A stretch of DNA of 53,052 nt from Sinomicrobium pectinilyticum (GCF_003725735.1 NZ_RJTM01000034.1:1-53052), one strand, 5' to 3'; positions 16,241 through 26,161 are shown, counted from the stretch's first letter. Translations and numbers: made by a program. Notes: generated by a model from the sequence alone, not told the origin.

Positions 16241-17353
16241 ATGGGAAGCCCTATTACCAAATTAACTATTTGCTTGATTTTTAGCATCCTTACAGTTCTG
16301 GGCTTATATGCTGTCTCTGATAAGCTTACCCATGAACATAACAGTTTTCATAGGTCTTTCCCTCCTCATCCTATAATACGGGCTGGTGGTATCGACCTGA
16401 AGTATAACTCTTATTACATTGCAGGAACAGACAGTAACCGGGTTTATCTAAGTAATTTAACCGCTCCACTTCATCTGCTTTCCGTAAACCTTCCAGACCT
16501 GGACACTACCCACATTCGTCTGAGCATTGAAGATCCGGAAAACACAAAATTCCGGCGCAATACCAAAGTAGAAGTGCTACCTCCCTATTTTTATATTACA
16601 GATGGGGTTACCCCAAGACTTTTAAGGGGTAAGATAGGAGAATGGCATGCAAGGCGGTTTATGTATGATAGCGCATTTTTCAGTGTTGCAATTCCCATAG
16701 GCCCAAAATCTTTTGCTTTGCGAAGCACCAGTAGCAAAACCCGTGAGCATGTGTTGGGCAAGGAAACAAATAAAAGTCCTCATGTAAAACTGGTTCCGGG
16801 CTTACTGGAAAAACAAGTGGATGGTATTTTTTGTACTGATGGCATGCTTCATTATAACCGGGAACTATCCCAACTGATATATCTTTACCATTACCGCAAC
16901 CAATACATTGTCACAGACACTTCCCTAAACCTTTTATATCGGAGAAATACCATCGATACCAACAGCAGGGCCAAAATAAAAACAGCCACAATAACTTCGG
17001 AAAATTCCAAGACAATGGCCACCCCTCCATTAATGGTAAATAAAAGGAGCGCCACATACGGAGACAGGCTTCTGGTCCACTCTGACCTTATGGCCAAAAA
17101 TGAATCCAAAAAAGCCTTTTCCAAAGCTTCCGTTATTGATGTTTATCATCTAAAACGTGGGAAGTATGAGATGAGTTTTTATATCTACCCGTATAACGAG
17201 CTTAAACTAACAAATTTTGAAATAACCAATAAAAATCTGATAGCCTTACATGGTCAATACCTCGTTGTTTACAACACGCATTTCGACATGTTTAACAGAG
17301 GCCTTTTCCCTGGAAAAGTAGATTACACAAATATAAAAACCACTCCTCCATAA
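16241..17353 (+). CDS. membrane-anchored protein of unknown function
   Basis: A 370-residue protein with one N-terminal hydrophobic segment (residues 8-25) acting as signal or anchor, then a beta-rich body with repeated short strand motifs (YLSNL, HLLSVNLPDLD, QLIYLYHYRNQYIV, LIALHGQYLVVYN), possibly a beta-propeller. No named family. It follows the MauE-like gene by 8 bases and precedes the DUF6520 gene, so it likely works with them in the envelope. Confidence 0.75.
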   Translation: MGSPITKLTICLIFSILTVLGLYAVSDKLTHEHNSFHRSFPPHPIIRAGGIDLKYNSYYIAGTDSNRVYLSNLTAPLHLLSVNLPDLDTTHIRLSIEDPENTKFRRNTKVEVLPPYFYITDGVTPRLLRGKIGEWHARRFMYDSAFFSVAIPIGPKSFALRSTSSKTREHVLGKETNKSPHVKLVPGLLEKQVDGIFCTDGMLHYNRELSQLIYLYHYRNQYIVTDTSLNLLYRRNTIDTNSRAKIKTATITSENSKTMATPPLMVNKRSATYGDRLLVHSDLMAKNESKKAFSKASVIDVYHLKRGKYEMSFYIYPYNELKLTNFEITNKNLIALHGQYLVVYNTHFDMFNRGLFPGKVDYTNIKTTPP

Positions 17354-17488
17354 TCATACCTAAACAAACAGCCAGGCTTTCAAAGCTTGGTCATTACAAT
17401 ATTCTATCGCGAGAGAATCAGGAATTTAAAGTACCGAAAACCTGTTTAAAAAAGTAGGTCGTTAATGTTTAATTAAATTTTAGAAATC

Positions 17489-17746
17489 ATGAAAAAACTC
17501 AAGTTTATTTTACCTGTAATGGCATTCGTTTTTGCTATAGCTGTTTCCTTTGCATCTGCAAAGTTTGTTGAGACAACAGATATAGTAGGGGAATTCATTC
17601 AAAAGCCTGGCCTATGTGAGCCAGTTACGGCCGGATGTAGTGGAGATGGCCCAACCTGTACAATTCCAGGACAAATAGTTTATCGCATTAGTAATGAAAC
17701 ACTTACAATGTGTAGTGATCCACTCGGGCATACACCGTTGCCTTAA
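17489..17746 (+). CDS. DUF6520 family small secreted protein
   Basis: An 85-residue protein with the typical DUF6520 opening KLKFILPVMAFVFAIAVSFASA, a signal peptide, followed by a short Cys-containing mature part (Cys at about 43, 49, 56 and 75) ending in a polar tail. The family is small, exported and common in Flavobacteriaceae, often in the same neighbourhood as MauE-like and SusCD genes. The four cysteines could form disulfides or be modified. It is the last gene before a strong terminator. Confidence 0.85.
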   Translation: MKKLKFILPVMAFVFAIAVSFASAKFVETTDIVGEFIQKPGLCEPVTAGCSGDGPTCTIPGQIVYRISNETLTMCSDPLGHTPLP

Positions 17747-17759
17747 ATAATTAAATGAT

Positions 17760-17791
17760 AAGAGTTGGCAGGGCTATCCTTGCCAACTCTT
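17760..17791 (+). terminator. rho-independent terminator
   Basis: AAGAGTTGGCA (17760-17770) pairs perfectly with TGCCAACTCTT (17781-17791) around a short loop and is followed by ATTT. It ends the MauE-DUF6520 operon and may also stop convergent traffic. Confidence 0.85.
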
Positions 17792-17845
17792 ATTTGCTAA
17801 ATCAAAATAAAAACATGTAACAAAACAAGTTTTAATCACACATCC

Positions 17846-19246
17846 CTAATCCGAGATTACAAGCACCTTAAATTCTTTTTCCGCCCTTTCTATGATAAAC
17901 CCCTGCTTTCTTAACAATCTTTTAATATCATCAAAATCCGACCAAATTACATCTGCTTCGTTTATATCAATATTCCCTTTTATTCCTGATTCATTTATGA
18001 TCGGTAATTCCTTGCTACGAACCATATAGAATAATTCTGTAAGATAATCATCAATTGGTACGTTTTGGTAACCTATCTTAGTAAAATTATCCCCTTTATA
18101 CCGATATTCCCCTCCTTTGGACCTTAGCTCTTTTTTAGCTTTATCCGTTGTTGTTATTTTCCAATAAGGCAATTTTCTCTTTTCTACCTGAGCATGGTAC
18201 CCAAAATAGTTTTGCAGGTCCCGTTGCATGAATTCCATAAGGAGTTTGGGTGTGGCTCTTTCAGGTGGAACTATGAGGCTATAACAAAACATATTTTTCC
18301 TATCCCCATAATCGTAAGATGTAAATAGCGAATCTTCAACCATTTCCAACAGAACCTGATTGTAATTCTCCTTATAAGAAGATATATTCTCCTTCTTCTG
18401 AAGAAGCAATTCCCAATAACCTAAATATGCCAATTTATAAAGAGATTCCAAAGTGGCCGCTCCCTCAAGTTTTCCTTTGGGAATATATCCTTGGTCTTGA
18501 CACGCATCATCAACAGATATCGGGATGCCAGGTACTAAAGGTGTTTTAAGTTTATATTCTGTCAATAAGGACCGATATAAAAAATCGGTAGGCTTACCTC
18601 CTTTTCCGTCAATTAACAAAGGGGTTTGTGTATCATAAGTATCTTTATCCTCTTTACCCTCTTTATACGCTTCATAGGAACTATCCTTAAAAGGAAATAA
18701 TTCCTTATTTAAAAATGATTGTACTTTTTCTTGATTGATTGTAGTAGTAATAGCCTGTACTATACCTTTATCATCAATCCACACTGCATGGGGCACATAT
18801 CCTCCAGGGACAAAACGCTGGAACAATTTGGGGTCAAAAGCTATTGGTGCCTGCCAATTTTGCTTTTTCCCCAATCGTTCATATAAGTCCCTTAATTTAT
18901 CCATCCCGGGCTCCTGTCCAGGCAACATATACTTATTTGCTGTTCCGGCCGGTTCTCCGCCTACCAAGATAATCTCTGCCCTATCTTTAAATCTTTTATG
19001 AAGGTCATTTACCCTTGATAGACTTTTAACTGCACCGGAACAAAACCTGCTCCAGAAATATAGGATCACAAACTTTCCTTTCAGTTCTTCAGAATTTATT
19101 TCTTTATTGGGATAGTAATCGATATCCTGTAAAACAAAATCCGGGATATGTTTCCCTATTTCGGGGTATTCGCCACTGTCCTGTGCATTTAAATTAAGGG
19201 AACAGATAACAACACCCATTACAATAACGCTTTTTATTGCATTCAT
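17846..19246 (-). CDS. TlpA-like thioredoxin-fold protein lacking the CxxC pair
   Basis: A 466-residue exported protein with a signal peptide (residues 1-21, ending LNAQ). Residues 25-165 are a TlpA/AhpC-type thioredoxin fold: PDFVLQDID, ELKGKFVILYFWSRFC, LVGGEP and a YVPHAVWIDDKG strand. The active-site segment reads FWSRFCSGAVKS, so the second cysteine of CxxC is alanine. The C-terminal 290 residues have no named domain and may bind a ligand. It follows SusD in the same direction, as is common for TlpA proteins in SusCD loci. A disulfide reductase role is doubtful without the resolving cysteine. Confidence 0.85.
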   Translation of the reverse strand: MNAIKSVIVMGVVICSLNLNAQDSGEYPEIGKHIPDFVLQDIDYYPNKEINSEELKGKFVILYFWSRFCSGAVKSLSRVNDLHKRFKDRAEIILVGGEPAGTANKYMLPGQEPGMDKLRDLYERLGKKQNWQAPIAFDPKLFQRFVPGGYVPHAVWIDDKGIVQAITTTINQEKVQSFLNKELFPFKDSSYEAYKEGKEDKDTYDTQTPLLIDGKGGKPTDFLYRSLLTEYKLKTPLVPGIPISVDDACQDQGYIPKGKLEGAATLESLYKLAYLGYWELLLQKKENISSYKENYNQVLLEMVEDSLFTSYDYGDRKNMFCYSLIVPPERATPKLLMEFMQRDLQNYFGYHAQVEKRKLPYWKITTTDKAKKELRSKGGEYRYKGDNFTKIGYQNVPIDDYLTELFYMVRSKELPIINESGIKGNIDINEADVIWSDFDDIKRLLRKQGFIIERAEKEFKVLVISD

Positions 19247-19307
19247 CTCTTTTGTTTTTTTTAAAATATTGTGATATTAATTGCAATCAGGAATTCTTGT
19301 AACTTTC

Positions 19308-20705
19308 CTAATACCCATCGTTCTGTATTAAATTAGGATTTCGTCCTATTTCCTGTTCCGGTATAGGATATAATACATCGGTTGATTGCCAATCCGGTTT
19401 AAGCGGTGCCAGCACGGAATCGGCTCTGCCTGTACGTTTAAGGTCCAGCCAACGGTGCCCACCCTCCGCAAAAAACTCTACCCGTCTTTCCTGTAGAATA
19501 GCATCCATTAATTCTTCTTGGGACCCTGCCAAAGTATTTCCCAACCCGGCACGGTTGCGAACGGCATTAAGGTCTTGTTGTGCTCCGGAAATGTTCCCCT
19601 GCTGCATCCGTGCCTCCGCACGGACCAGGTATTGCTCCACCAACCGTATGACTGTAGAATATTCCGTAGGCTCAATAGTAGGCAATATAACCTTGTATTT
19701 ATAAGGGTAATATACTGTTGGATTGGTTCCATCATCAAAAATCCCTACCCAATGTGTTAAGCGTTTGTCTCCAGTTTCAAAAGCATCAATGAACGAATTT
19801 GTAAAGGATGCAGGAGTTAAAAAGTAATTAAAAGCTTCCACAATAAAATTACTCGCTTCATACGTGCGGCCGGCATTACTTAAAGGATCTATTTGCCAAA
19901 TGGCTTCCTTACTGTTTGCTAAAAACACCTGACCCAAATCATTCAGCAAGCCATATTGGGAATTTACAGCAATAACCTCTGTTGCAAGGTTTTCTGCCTT
20001 TGCCCAGTCTTCATGATATAAATAGACCCTGGCCAATAATGCAGAAGCCGCAAAACTGTTGGGCCGGGTCCTTTCTGAATTTATATATTCATCCCCCAGT
20101 AAATCCCGGGCCTCTGTTAAATCCCTGATAATTTGCTCATACACCTCTTCAACGGAGACCTTGGGTGCCAAGGCATTTTTAGTATAATCTGTGATAACAA
20201 TTAATGGAACATCTCCATACAGGTTAACTAAATAGAAATATGCAAACGCCCGTACAAATTTAGCCTCTCCTTCCAATTGTCTTCTAATTTTAGTGGTGAC
20301 CTCTGTAGAATTAGCCAGGCCCTCCAATAAAGAATTGGTCATGTAAATTGTATTGTATGCACTGGCCCATATATACATATTTGCCTGGTTAGCCGGATCA
20401 ATTTGGTTTTGGCGGAAGTCCGGCAATGTAGCAAAAAGTACTATATTGTAAAGATCAAACTCATCTGCCGAAAGCCCGCTCAATCCCATAACAGAATATG
20501 AACCCCCGCCCGCAAAACCCGTCAACTGAAATAATCTATGATAAATGCCTTCCATTGCAGAAATGGCAAGTTCATCCTTTTCATAAATCGCATCACTTGA
20601 TACACTAGAGTTGGGAGGGTCCACATCAACAAAATCTTCACACGAAAAAATAACCCCGCAGATTAATATAACCCATATTACACGAATACTAAAGTTTGCT
20701 TTCAT
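19308..20705 (-). CDS. SusD/RagB family outer-membrane lipoprotein
   Basis: A 465-residue protein with a lipoprotein signal (FSC at residues 20-22) followed by the SusD/RagB architecture: an N-terminal helical TPR-like region with EGEAKFVRAFAYFYLVNLYGDVP near 146-168 and a C-terminal ending with ERRVEFFAEGGHRWLDLKRTG and YPIPEQEIGRNPNLIQNDGY, which are signatures of the family. It caps the SusC channel at the cell surface and binds the imported ligand. The gene is 12 bases behind the SusC gene. The ligand is not evident from sequence. Confidence 0.95.
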   Translation of the reverse strand: MKANFSIRVIWVILICGVIFSCEDFVDVDPPNSSVSSDAIYEKDELAISAMEGIYHRLFQLTGFAGGGSYSVMGLSGLSADEFDLYNIVLFATLPDFRQNQIDPANQANMYIWASAYNTIYMTNSLLEGLANSTEVTTKIRRQLEGEAKFVRAFAYFYLVNLYGDVPLIVITDYTKNALAPKVSVEEVYEQIIRDLTEARDLLGDEYINSERTRPNSFAASALLARVYLYHEDWAKAENLATEVIAVNSQYGLLNDLGQVFLANSKEAIWQIDPLSNAGRTYEASNFIVEAFNYFLTPASFTNSFIDAFETGDKRLTHWVGIFDDGTNPTVYYPYKYKVILPTIEPTEYSTVIRLVEQYLVRAEARMQQGNISGAQQDLNAVRNRAGLGNTLAGSQEELMDAILQERRVEFFAEGGHRWLDLKRTGRADSVLAPLKPDWQSTDVLYPIPEQEIGRNPNLIQNDGY

Positions 20706-20717
20706 TCTTCTAATATT

Positions 20718-23700
20718 TTAAAATGTTAATTGAATGCCTCCGGTAAATGTTCTCAATGCCGGGAAAAATTGAGCACTCCCCAATCGAGATGATTGGGGGT
20801 CCAATCCCGAATAATTGGTCAGGGTAAACAGGTTTTGTGCATGAAAATAAATTTTGCATGTATTGAACCCTACCATGGAGATATATGCGGAAGGTATTTG
20901 GTACGAAAGAGAAAGCGTCTTTAACCGTATAAAAGAAGCATCACCAATGGCTAAATTACTACCAGTTGTCCTGGTATATGCCGTATTCCCCGTGAACGAC
21001 TGGGAAAACATTTGGGTATTGGCAATATCCCCTTCCTGTGTCCACCTGTCCATAATTTCTGTTGGTTGGTTTTCCGCAAGTCTACCAGGGGTCCCAAACA
21101 TTGAGAATTGATTTCGTCCCAGTTGCTTTGCAAACTCAACCAAAAACTCCAGCCCAAAGCTTTTATAGTTTATCCTATTATTAAGTCCTCCATAATATTT
21201 CCTGCCCAGATCTTTTATTACAATCCTATCATTAAAATCAAACCTACCATCCTCATTTACATCCAGCACCTCATATAAGCCGGTCTCTGGGTTTACCCCG
21301 ATAGATTGGTACAAAATAGCACTGTAAAGAGACTCCCCTACCCGGTAAGTATTTGCATAAGAAGACTGTTCTATATTTTGAAACTCTACCAGCTTGTTTT
21401 TAGGGAAAGTGATATTAAAGGAAGTCCTCCAACTAAAATCAGTTGATTGGATATTCGTCGTGGTCATTTCCAATTCCCATCCTGTATTTTGTACCGTTGC
21501 CGGTAAGTTCGCTTGGATTGAGGTAAACCCGGTCATTGCCGGAAGGGAATACCCAACCAATTGGTTGGAAGAACGGTTGCGATACCAACTTGCAGAAAAA
21601 AGGAAACGATCCTGTATAAAACCCAGTTCTACTGCACCTTCAAACTTTTTATTGACCTCCCAGGAATAATCCGGATTGACTAATTGGGTAGGATACAATC
21701 CTCCGGCATTAGTTGGTGCATAAGTATCGTAATACCCGTAATCTGCAATCTGGTCACTCCCTGTTGTACCGAAACTTCCCCTTAATTTACCAAAGCTTAG
21801 AAAGGGAATACTTCTTCTTATATAAGGTTCTTCCGAAAATATCCAGGCCCCGCCTATGGCACCAAAATTGGCAAATCGTTTGTTGGGGCCAAAACGGGAA
21901 GAACCGTCCCTTCGACCGGTAAGGTTCAGGAAGTATTTTCTCTTCCAGTTATATCCTATACGCCCAAAAACAGCCGTATATGCGTATTCAATATCCTCTT
22001 GTGTTGAAATTCCCGAGTCGGCCGCCGCCGCCAAATTACCTAACAAACTATCATCCGCGAAGTCGCTTCCACTCATAGATAAGATATTTGCTGTGCTTTT
22101 CTGAAAAGTAGCCCCTAATAAGGCTTCCAGATTTCCCCGGCCTATCTCTTTGGAATATACGGCCTGGGGTTCTATAATCCAGGACTGTCGTTTCGTAGTG
22201 CGTAAATTAGTAGAATTAACCCATGGAAAAGCAGGATCATAACTACTTAAGGGGTTTTTCATTACCTGTTCGCTATTGAGGTTGGTATATCCAAAATTTG
22301 TCTTTAAACTGAACCCCGGAAAAAGCTGATAGCTTAATACTGCATTAGTAACAAAATTATTACTTGTAATATCCTGGGTTCTTCTTAAAGAGCCCAATGG
22401 GTTCTCCCAAGTGGAATTTTCCCAATTCAGATTACCATTTTCGTCGGTAAGGCTTGGAGCATTTGGAGCTAATAAGATTGTGTTTTGAACAAAAATAGCG
22501 TCATTAAATTGCTTATTCTTATCTATACCGTAATTGGTAGAAAGTATGACTCGGAATTTCTTATCGGAGGAAGTATGGTTCAGGTTAAAATTTCCTGTTA
22601 TTTTTTGATAGCCAAAGTCCCCCGGAAAAACTGTTCCCTCCTTGTGGTAAGCTCCCCCAAATAGAAAAGAAGTATTGGCATTTCCTCCGGATACCGATGC
22701 CTGCAAATCCGTTATAAAAGCGGAACCCCCTAAAAGCTCCTTTTGCCAATCGGTATAGCGGCCTTGATCCCAAAGCACAAGGTCCGGCGCACTTGACGAT
22801 GTGGGAGTAGCCCCGTCATTGGCAAAAGCTTCCTTACGCATCTCCAGGTATTGCTCCGTATCTAACATTTTTATGGTGCTGGATACTTTTCCCACTCCCG
22901 AGTACATATTAATATTCATGGAGGTTTTTCCTTCTTTTCCTTTTTTGGTTGTGATAAGGATAACCCCGTTTGCCCCACGGGAACCGTAAATGGCTGTGGC
23001 ATCCGCATCTTTCAGGACTTCAATGCTCTCTATATTGGAAAGATTGAGTGTATTTAATGGATCTACTCCAGTAAGAGACAATATTCCCCCTGCTGTTATA
23101 GGGCTGGAATTTATCGGTACACCATCAATGATATATAATGGGAGGTTCCCTTCGGTTCTAAGGCTGTTTCGTCCTCGTATCTGTATCGTTGTCGCAGAGC
23201 CCGGAATACTGTTTGCCTGTACTACTTCCACTCCTGCCATTCTTCCTTGTAACGCCTGCAAAGGGTTTACCACCGGTTGCATTTCTATATCCTTTGAAGT
23301 AACCCGCTTTATGTTTCCTGTTCTTTCTCGATCCCTGACAGTATAATATCCTGCGTTTACTTCCACACCTTCCAAAGACATAATATCCTCTTCCATCCGT
23401 ACATTTACATTTTCCCTACCATTTAAAGGTATCTCCACTTTCTTAAACCCCATATAAGAAAAGATTAATATATCTACGGGAGATACCTCTATGCTATAAG
23501 TTCCATCAGTATCGGACAACGTACCCCGGCGGGTATCTTTGATCCTAATAGTAACACCCGCCAGGGGGCTACCCTGCATGTCGGTGACGGTGCCGTTTAA
23601 CTCGTATTGCTGCACATCTTGGTTGGTCTGCGCCTGTGGCAATGGCTTTTCCATAGGTTCTGCCTTTGGCTTGGGTGTAAGTATGATATTGGTATCGGTA

Positions 23701-24026
23701 ACCTCGTAGGCTACCTTACTTTCTTTAAACAAGACCTGTAAAACCGTATGTATACCCCTTTTCCTTGCCCTGATGTTCAATTTTCGGGAAAGGTCTATCT
23801 CGGCCTTCTTATAGTGAAACCGAAAGTCGGTGGTCTTTTCAATTTCTTCCAGTACTTCCAACACAGTTGCCCCTTCCATATCTAAGGTGATCTTAGCCTG
23901 GGCATAACTGTCATTGGCGTGTATCTGGAATAGGGTGACCAAAAAAAGTAATAGAAACAGCTTCATTTTCAGGTCAAATTTTAGGAAAAGGAGCATCCTT
24001 TCTCCTTGGTTCTTGGTGAATTTCAT
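20718..24026 (-). CDS. SusC/RagA TonB-dependent receptor with STN domain
   Basis: A 1102-residue outer-membrane receptor. The signal peptide is near residues 20-43 (so Met11 or Met21 may be the true start). Then come an STN domain (residues 45-115), which signals to a FecR anti-sigma protein, a carboxypeptidase-regulatory-like repeat (about 140-215), a plug with RGRNSLR and the PLYIIDGVPI segment, SIEVLKDADATAIYGSRGANGVI, and a 22-strand-type barrel ending in aromatic F. The STN domain ties it to the FecR and sigma genes just upstream. Together they form an import system switched on by its own substrate. The substrate is not predictable here; a peptide or protein is as likely as a glycan. Confidence 0.95.
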   Translation of the reverse strand: MKFTKNQGERMLLFLKFDLKMKLFLLLFLVTLFQIHANDSYAQAKITLDMEGATVLEVLEEIEKTTDFRFHYKKAEIDLSRKLNIRARKRGIHTVLQVLFKESKVAYEVTDTNIILTPKPKAEPMEKPLPQAQTNQDVQQYELNGTVTDMQGSPLAGVTIRIKDTRRGTLSDTDGTYSIEVSPVDILIFSYMGFKKVEIPLNGRENVNVRMEEDIMSLEGVEVNAGYYTVRDRERTGNIKRVTSKDIEMQPVVNPLQALQGRMAGVEVVQANSIPGSATTIQIRGRNSLRTEGNLPLYIIDGVPINSSPITAGGILSLTGVDPLNTLNLSNIESIEVLKDADATAIYGSRGANGVILITTKKGKEGKTSMNINMYSGVGKVSSTIKMLDTEQYLEMRKEAFANDGATPTSSSAPDLVLWDQGRYTDWQKELLGGSAFITDLQASVSGGNANTSFLFGGAYHKEGTVFPGDFGYQKITGNFNLNHTSSDKKFRVILSTNYGIDKNKQFNDAIFVQNTILLAPNAPSLTDENGNLNWENSTWENPLGSLRRTQDITSNNFVTNAVLSYQLFPGFSLKTNFGYTNLNSEQVMKNPLSSYDPAFPWVNSTNLRTTKRQSWIIEPQAVYSKEIGRGNLEALLGATFQKSTANILSMSGSDFADDSLLGNLAAAADSGISTQEDIEYAYTAVFGRIGYNWKRKYFLNLTGRRDGSSRFGPNKRFANFGAIGGAWIFSEEPYIRRSIPFLSFGKLRGSFGTTGSDQIADYGYYDTYAPTNAGGLYPTQLVNPDYSWEVNKKFEGAVELGFIQDRFLFSASWYRNRSSNQLVGYSLPAMTGFTSIQANLPATVQNTGWELEMTTTNIQSTDFSWRTSFNITFPKNKLVEFQNIEQSSYANTYRVGESLYSAILYQSIGVNPETGLYEVLDVNEDGRFDFNDRIVIKDLGRKYYGGLNNRINYKSFGLEFLVEFAKQLGRNQFSMFGTPGRLAENQPTEIMDRWTQEGDIANTQMFSQSFTGNTAYTRTTGSNLAIGDASFIRLKTLSLSYQIPSAYISMVGFNTCKIYFHAQNLFTLTNYSGLDPQSSRLGSAQFFPALRTFTGGIQLTF

Positions 24027-24071
24027 AACTTTGTAATGATTTAGTTAATCCAAAAAATTAAATCGTATTCT

Positions 24072-24102
24072 AATCGGAGGGTATCGCGAGTACTCTCCGA
24101 TT
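24072..24102. other. stable hairpin in the leader of the SusC gene
   Basis: AATCGGAG (24072-24079) pairs with CTCCGATT (24095-24102), with GTA/TAC pairing inside. On the plus strand it is followed by ATTTTTTTT, so it could end antisense transcription. On the minus strand it lies about 45 bases before the SusC start codon and might be a leader attenuator or mRNA stabiliser. Confidence 0.5.
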
Positions 24103-24226
24103 ATTTTTTTTGCCCCGGATGTGCTTATGTATGGAAACAGGAATCCAGGGCAGCAACACGAGTGTTACTGCTTCATAGGTAAATGTATTTTGGTTAAACG
24201 TTGTTCCCCTGTAGGTTGTGGTGGTC

Positions 24227-25414
24227 TTATGGGGGCGTAATGGTTATGGTATTGCCACTACGTTCATAGTTAAACGGTTGCAATTTTTTAAGGATACCCA
24301 ACACTAGTTCCAGCGAATCACCTTCCTTAAAAGAGGAGGTCAATTGCTCTTTTTCAGAAGCTTTGTAGGTATTGTTTATTTTGACATTATAATGCCTTTC
24401 CAGTTTCCGCAGGATGATGTCGAAGCGATCATTGAGGAAATACAGTTCCCCGCTTGTCCATGCCGTATATTTATACACATTGATGTCTTCAACGACAATC
24501 TTTTGGTTTTCGAAATTGGCTTTTTGCCCCGGAACTATCTTTTGTATAGTTTTTTCATTCGCTTTATCTTCCGGTTTGTACACCCCTACACTCCCCTCTG
24601 CCAATACGGTATAGGTATTGCCTTCGTTTTTATAGCTAGTGACATTGAATTTGGTTCCGTACACCCTGGTATTCATTTCGTCCGTTACCACGGTAAACGG
24701 CCGGGTATTATCTTTTGCCACTTCAAAAAAGGCTTCCCCGTCCAGGAATACATCCCTTGGTTGCCCGGGCAGGAACTGCACCGGGTAACGCAACATAGAG
24801 CCGGCATTCAAATATATGTGCGATCCGTCAGACAGTACTAATTCAAAGGTCTTTCCATAAGGCACCGTAAGCTCATTATATGCCAGCTCTGTTGCGCTCT
24901 GTTGTGTTTCTTTATAGACCAGTACCTGTTTGTTCTGTTGTCCCAGGGCACGGCCTGCTCCGGTGGTGATTGTCCGGGTAGCGCTTTCGTCTATGGCCTG
25001 TTTGGATCCATCTTGTAATTGTAAGGTTATTTGTGGTTCTGGTGGCATTGCCTCTTTATCCGACAGTCCCAAATTGTTTATAAAGAAGAAACCAATTCCC
25101 AAAATACAAGCCGCCGTAACCGCCGTTAAAAAACTCCTTTGTTTATACCACTTTTTCAAAGAAGGTTGGCCGGCACTCTTATACATACCGCTTTGGATTT
25201 CTTTCCACATCTCGTCTTCCATACTGCCAAAAGAACTTTTTTCAGAGAGTCCCAGCACCAGTGTTCTTGCGGCTTTTACTTCCTCCTGCTTGTAAGGATA
25301 GTCGGCCAGGAATTCGCACCAGAAACGATTGTTCCCGGCATCCGGATGATGTACCCATTGTATAAAGTAATCGTCTGCGGCAAAATCTATCCTATCAAAA
25401 GTCAAATACTTCAT
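24227..25414 (-). CDS. FecR-type anti-sigma factor
   Basis: A 395-residue single-pass inner-membrane protein. The N-terminal 85 residues are cytoplasmic and would bind the sigma factor; a membrane helix lies at about 90-108 (ILGIGFFFINNLG). The periplasmic FecR domain starts near 180 with YNELTVPYGKTFELVLSDGSHIYLNAGSMLRYP and DGEAFFEVAKDNTRPFTV; the C-terminal DUF4974 domain (about 325-395) has LNDRFDIILRKLERHYNVKI. It relays the state of the SusC STN domain to the ECF sigma factor, whose gene is 100 bases upstream. Confidence 0.95.
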   Translation of the reverse strand: MKYLTFDRIDFAADDYFIQWVHHPDAGNNRFWCEFLADYPYKQEEVKAARTLVLGLSEKSSFGSMEDEMWKEIQSGMYKSAGQPSLKKWYKQRSFLTAVTAACILGIGFFFINNLGLSDKEAMPPEPQITLQLQDGSKQAIDESATRTITTGAGRALGQQNKQVLVYKETQQSATELAYNELTVPYGKTFELVLSDGSHIYLNAGSMLRYPVQFLPGQPRDVFLDGEAFFEVAKDNTRPFTVVTDEMNTRVYGTKFNVTSYKNEGNTYTVLAEGSVGVYKPEDKANEKTIQKIVPGQKANFENQKIVVEDINVYKYTAWTSGELYFLNDRFDIILRKLERHYNVKINNTYKASEKEQLTSSFKEGDSLELVLGILKKLQPFNYERSGNTITITPP

Positions 25415-25513
25415 TCCTTAAAATCTTAGGCCAAAAAGAAAGGCTTCTATAATGTAGTGTGGAAAAGGATTGTTTTTGTTTAAAAAAAATTCAACTTTTT
25501 TACAAAAAACATA

Positions 25514-26161
25514 TTAAATAGCTGATTTGAAGCTATGTACAAAGAGAAGATAAAGTTCTTTATTTCCTAAAACAGATTCCAGGATCTGCAAGGCCGTGCG
25601 GATGCCATAGGTCACTTTCTGGTAGGGCAAGCCGGTAATTTTGGCTATTTCCCTATTGCTTAATTGCACATAATACCGAAGGTGAATCAGCTCCTGCTGT
25701 CTTTTGTTCAGCTTTTGAATCGCTTTTTGCACCTGGTTGTTTCGAAGATAGGAATGCTCTTCGACAATAATCTCATCTTCTGGAGAGACGGAAGTATTAC
25801 TTTGGGGTGCGGAATCTACCAGGGAAAGAAATTTACCATGTTGCTTAGCCTGGTTAAAAATGTTACGGCGTAAGATGGTGAACAGGTACGGGCGCACCTT
25901 CTTCACCTTGGTATAGGATTTACGGTTTTCCCATAGGTCCAGAAACAAATCCTGTATGGTGTCTTTCACCAGGTCCGCATCACCAATCAGTCGGATGCCG
26001 TAGGAGAGCAAGTCGCTTACATGCCGGGAGTATAACGCATGAAAGGCAACGGTGTCCCCTTCTGTGAATTGAACCCACAATACAGTTTCAGAGTTTTGGT
26101 TTTTATCGTTTTCCAAATCACCGGATACGTGATGACCTAATGTAATATTTGCTTTCATCAT
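25514..26161 (-). CDS. ECF RNA polymerase sigma factor (Bacteroidetes type)
   Basis: A 215-residue sigma-70 family ECF factor. Region 2 has FHALYSRHVSDLLSYGIRLIGDADLVKDTIQDLFLDLWENR and region 4 has KLNKRQQELIHLRYYVQLSNREIAKITGLPYQKVTYGIRTAL. It is the cognate of the FecR protein encoded next to it and most likely transcribes the susC-susD-tlpA genes downstream. The N-terminus has about 30 extra residues; Met2 is an alternative start. Confidence 0.95.
   Translation of the reverse strand: MMKANITLGHHVSGDLENDKNQNSETVLWVQFTEGDTVAFHALYSRHVSDLLSYGIRLIGDADLVKDTIQDLFLDLWENRKSYTKVKKVRPYLFTILRRNIFNQAKQHGKFLSLVDSAPQSNTSVSPEDEIIVEEHSYLRNNQVQKAIQKLNKRQQELIHLRYYVQLSNREIAKITGLPYQKVTYGIRTALQILESVLGNKELYLLFVHSFKSAI

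Noticed and set aside
20854..23346. Several plus-strand frames over the SusC gene
   Set aside because: They mirror a long gene with full family signatures and are not separately supported.
24344..24841. 165-residue frame antisense to FecR
   Set aside because: FecR has clear domains in the opposite frame; the antisense frame shows no family and no leader.
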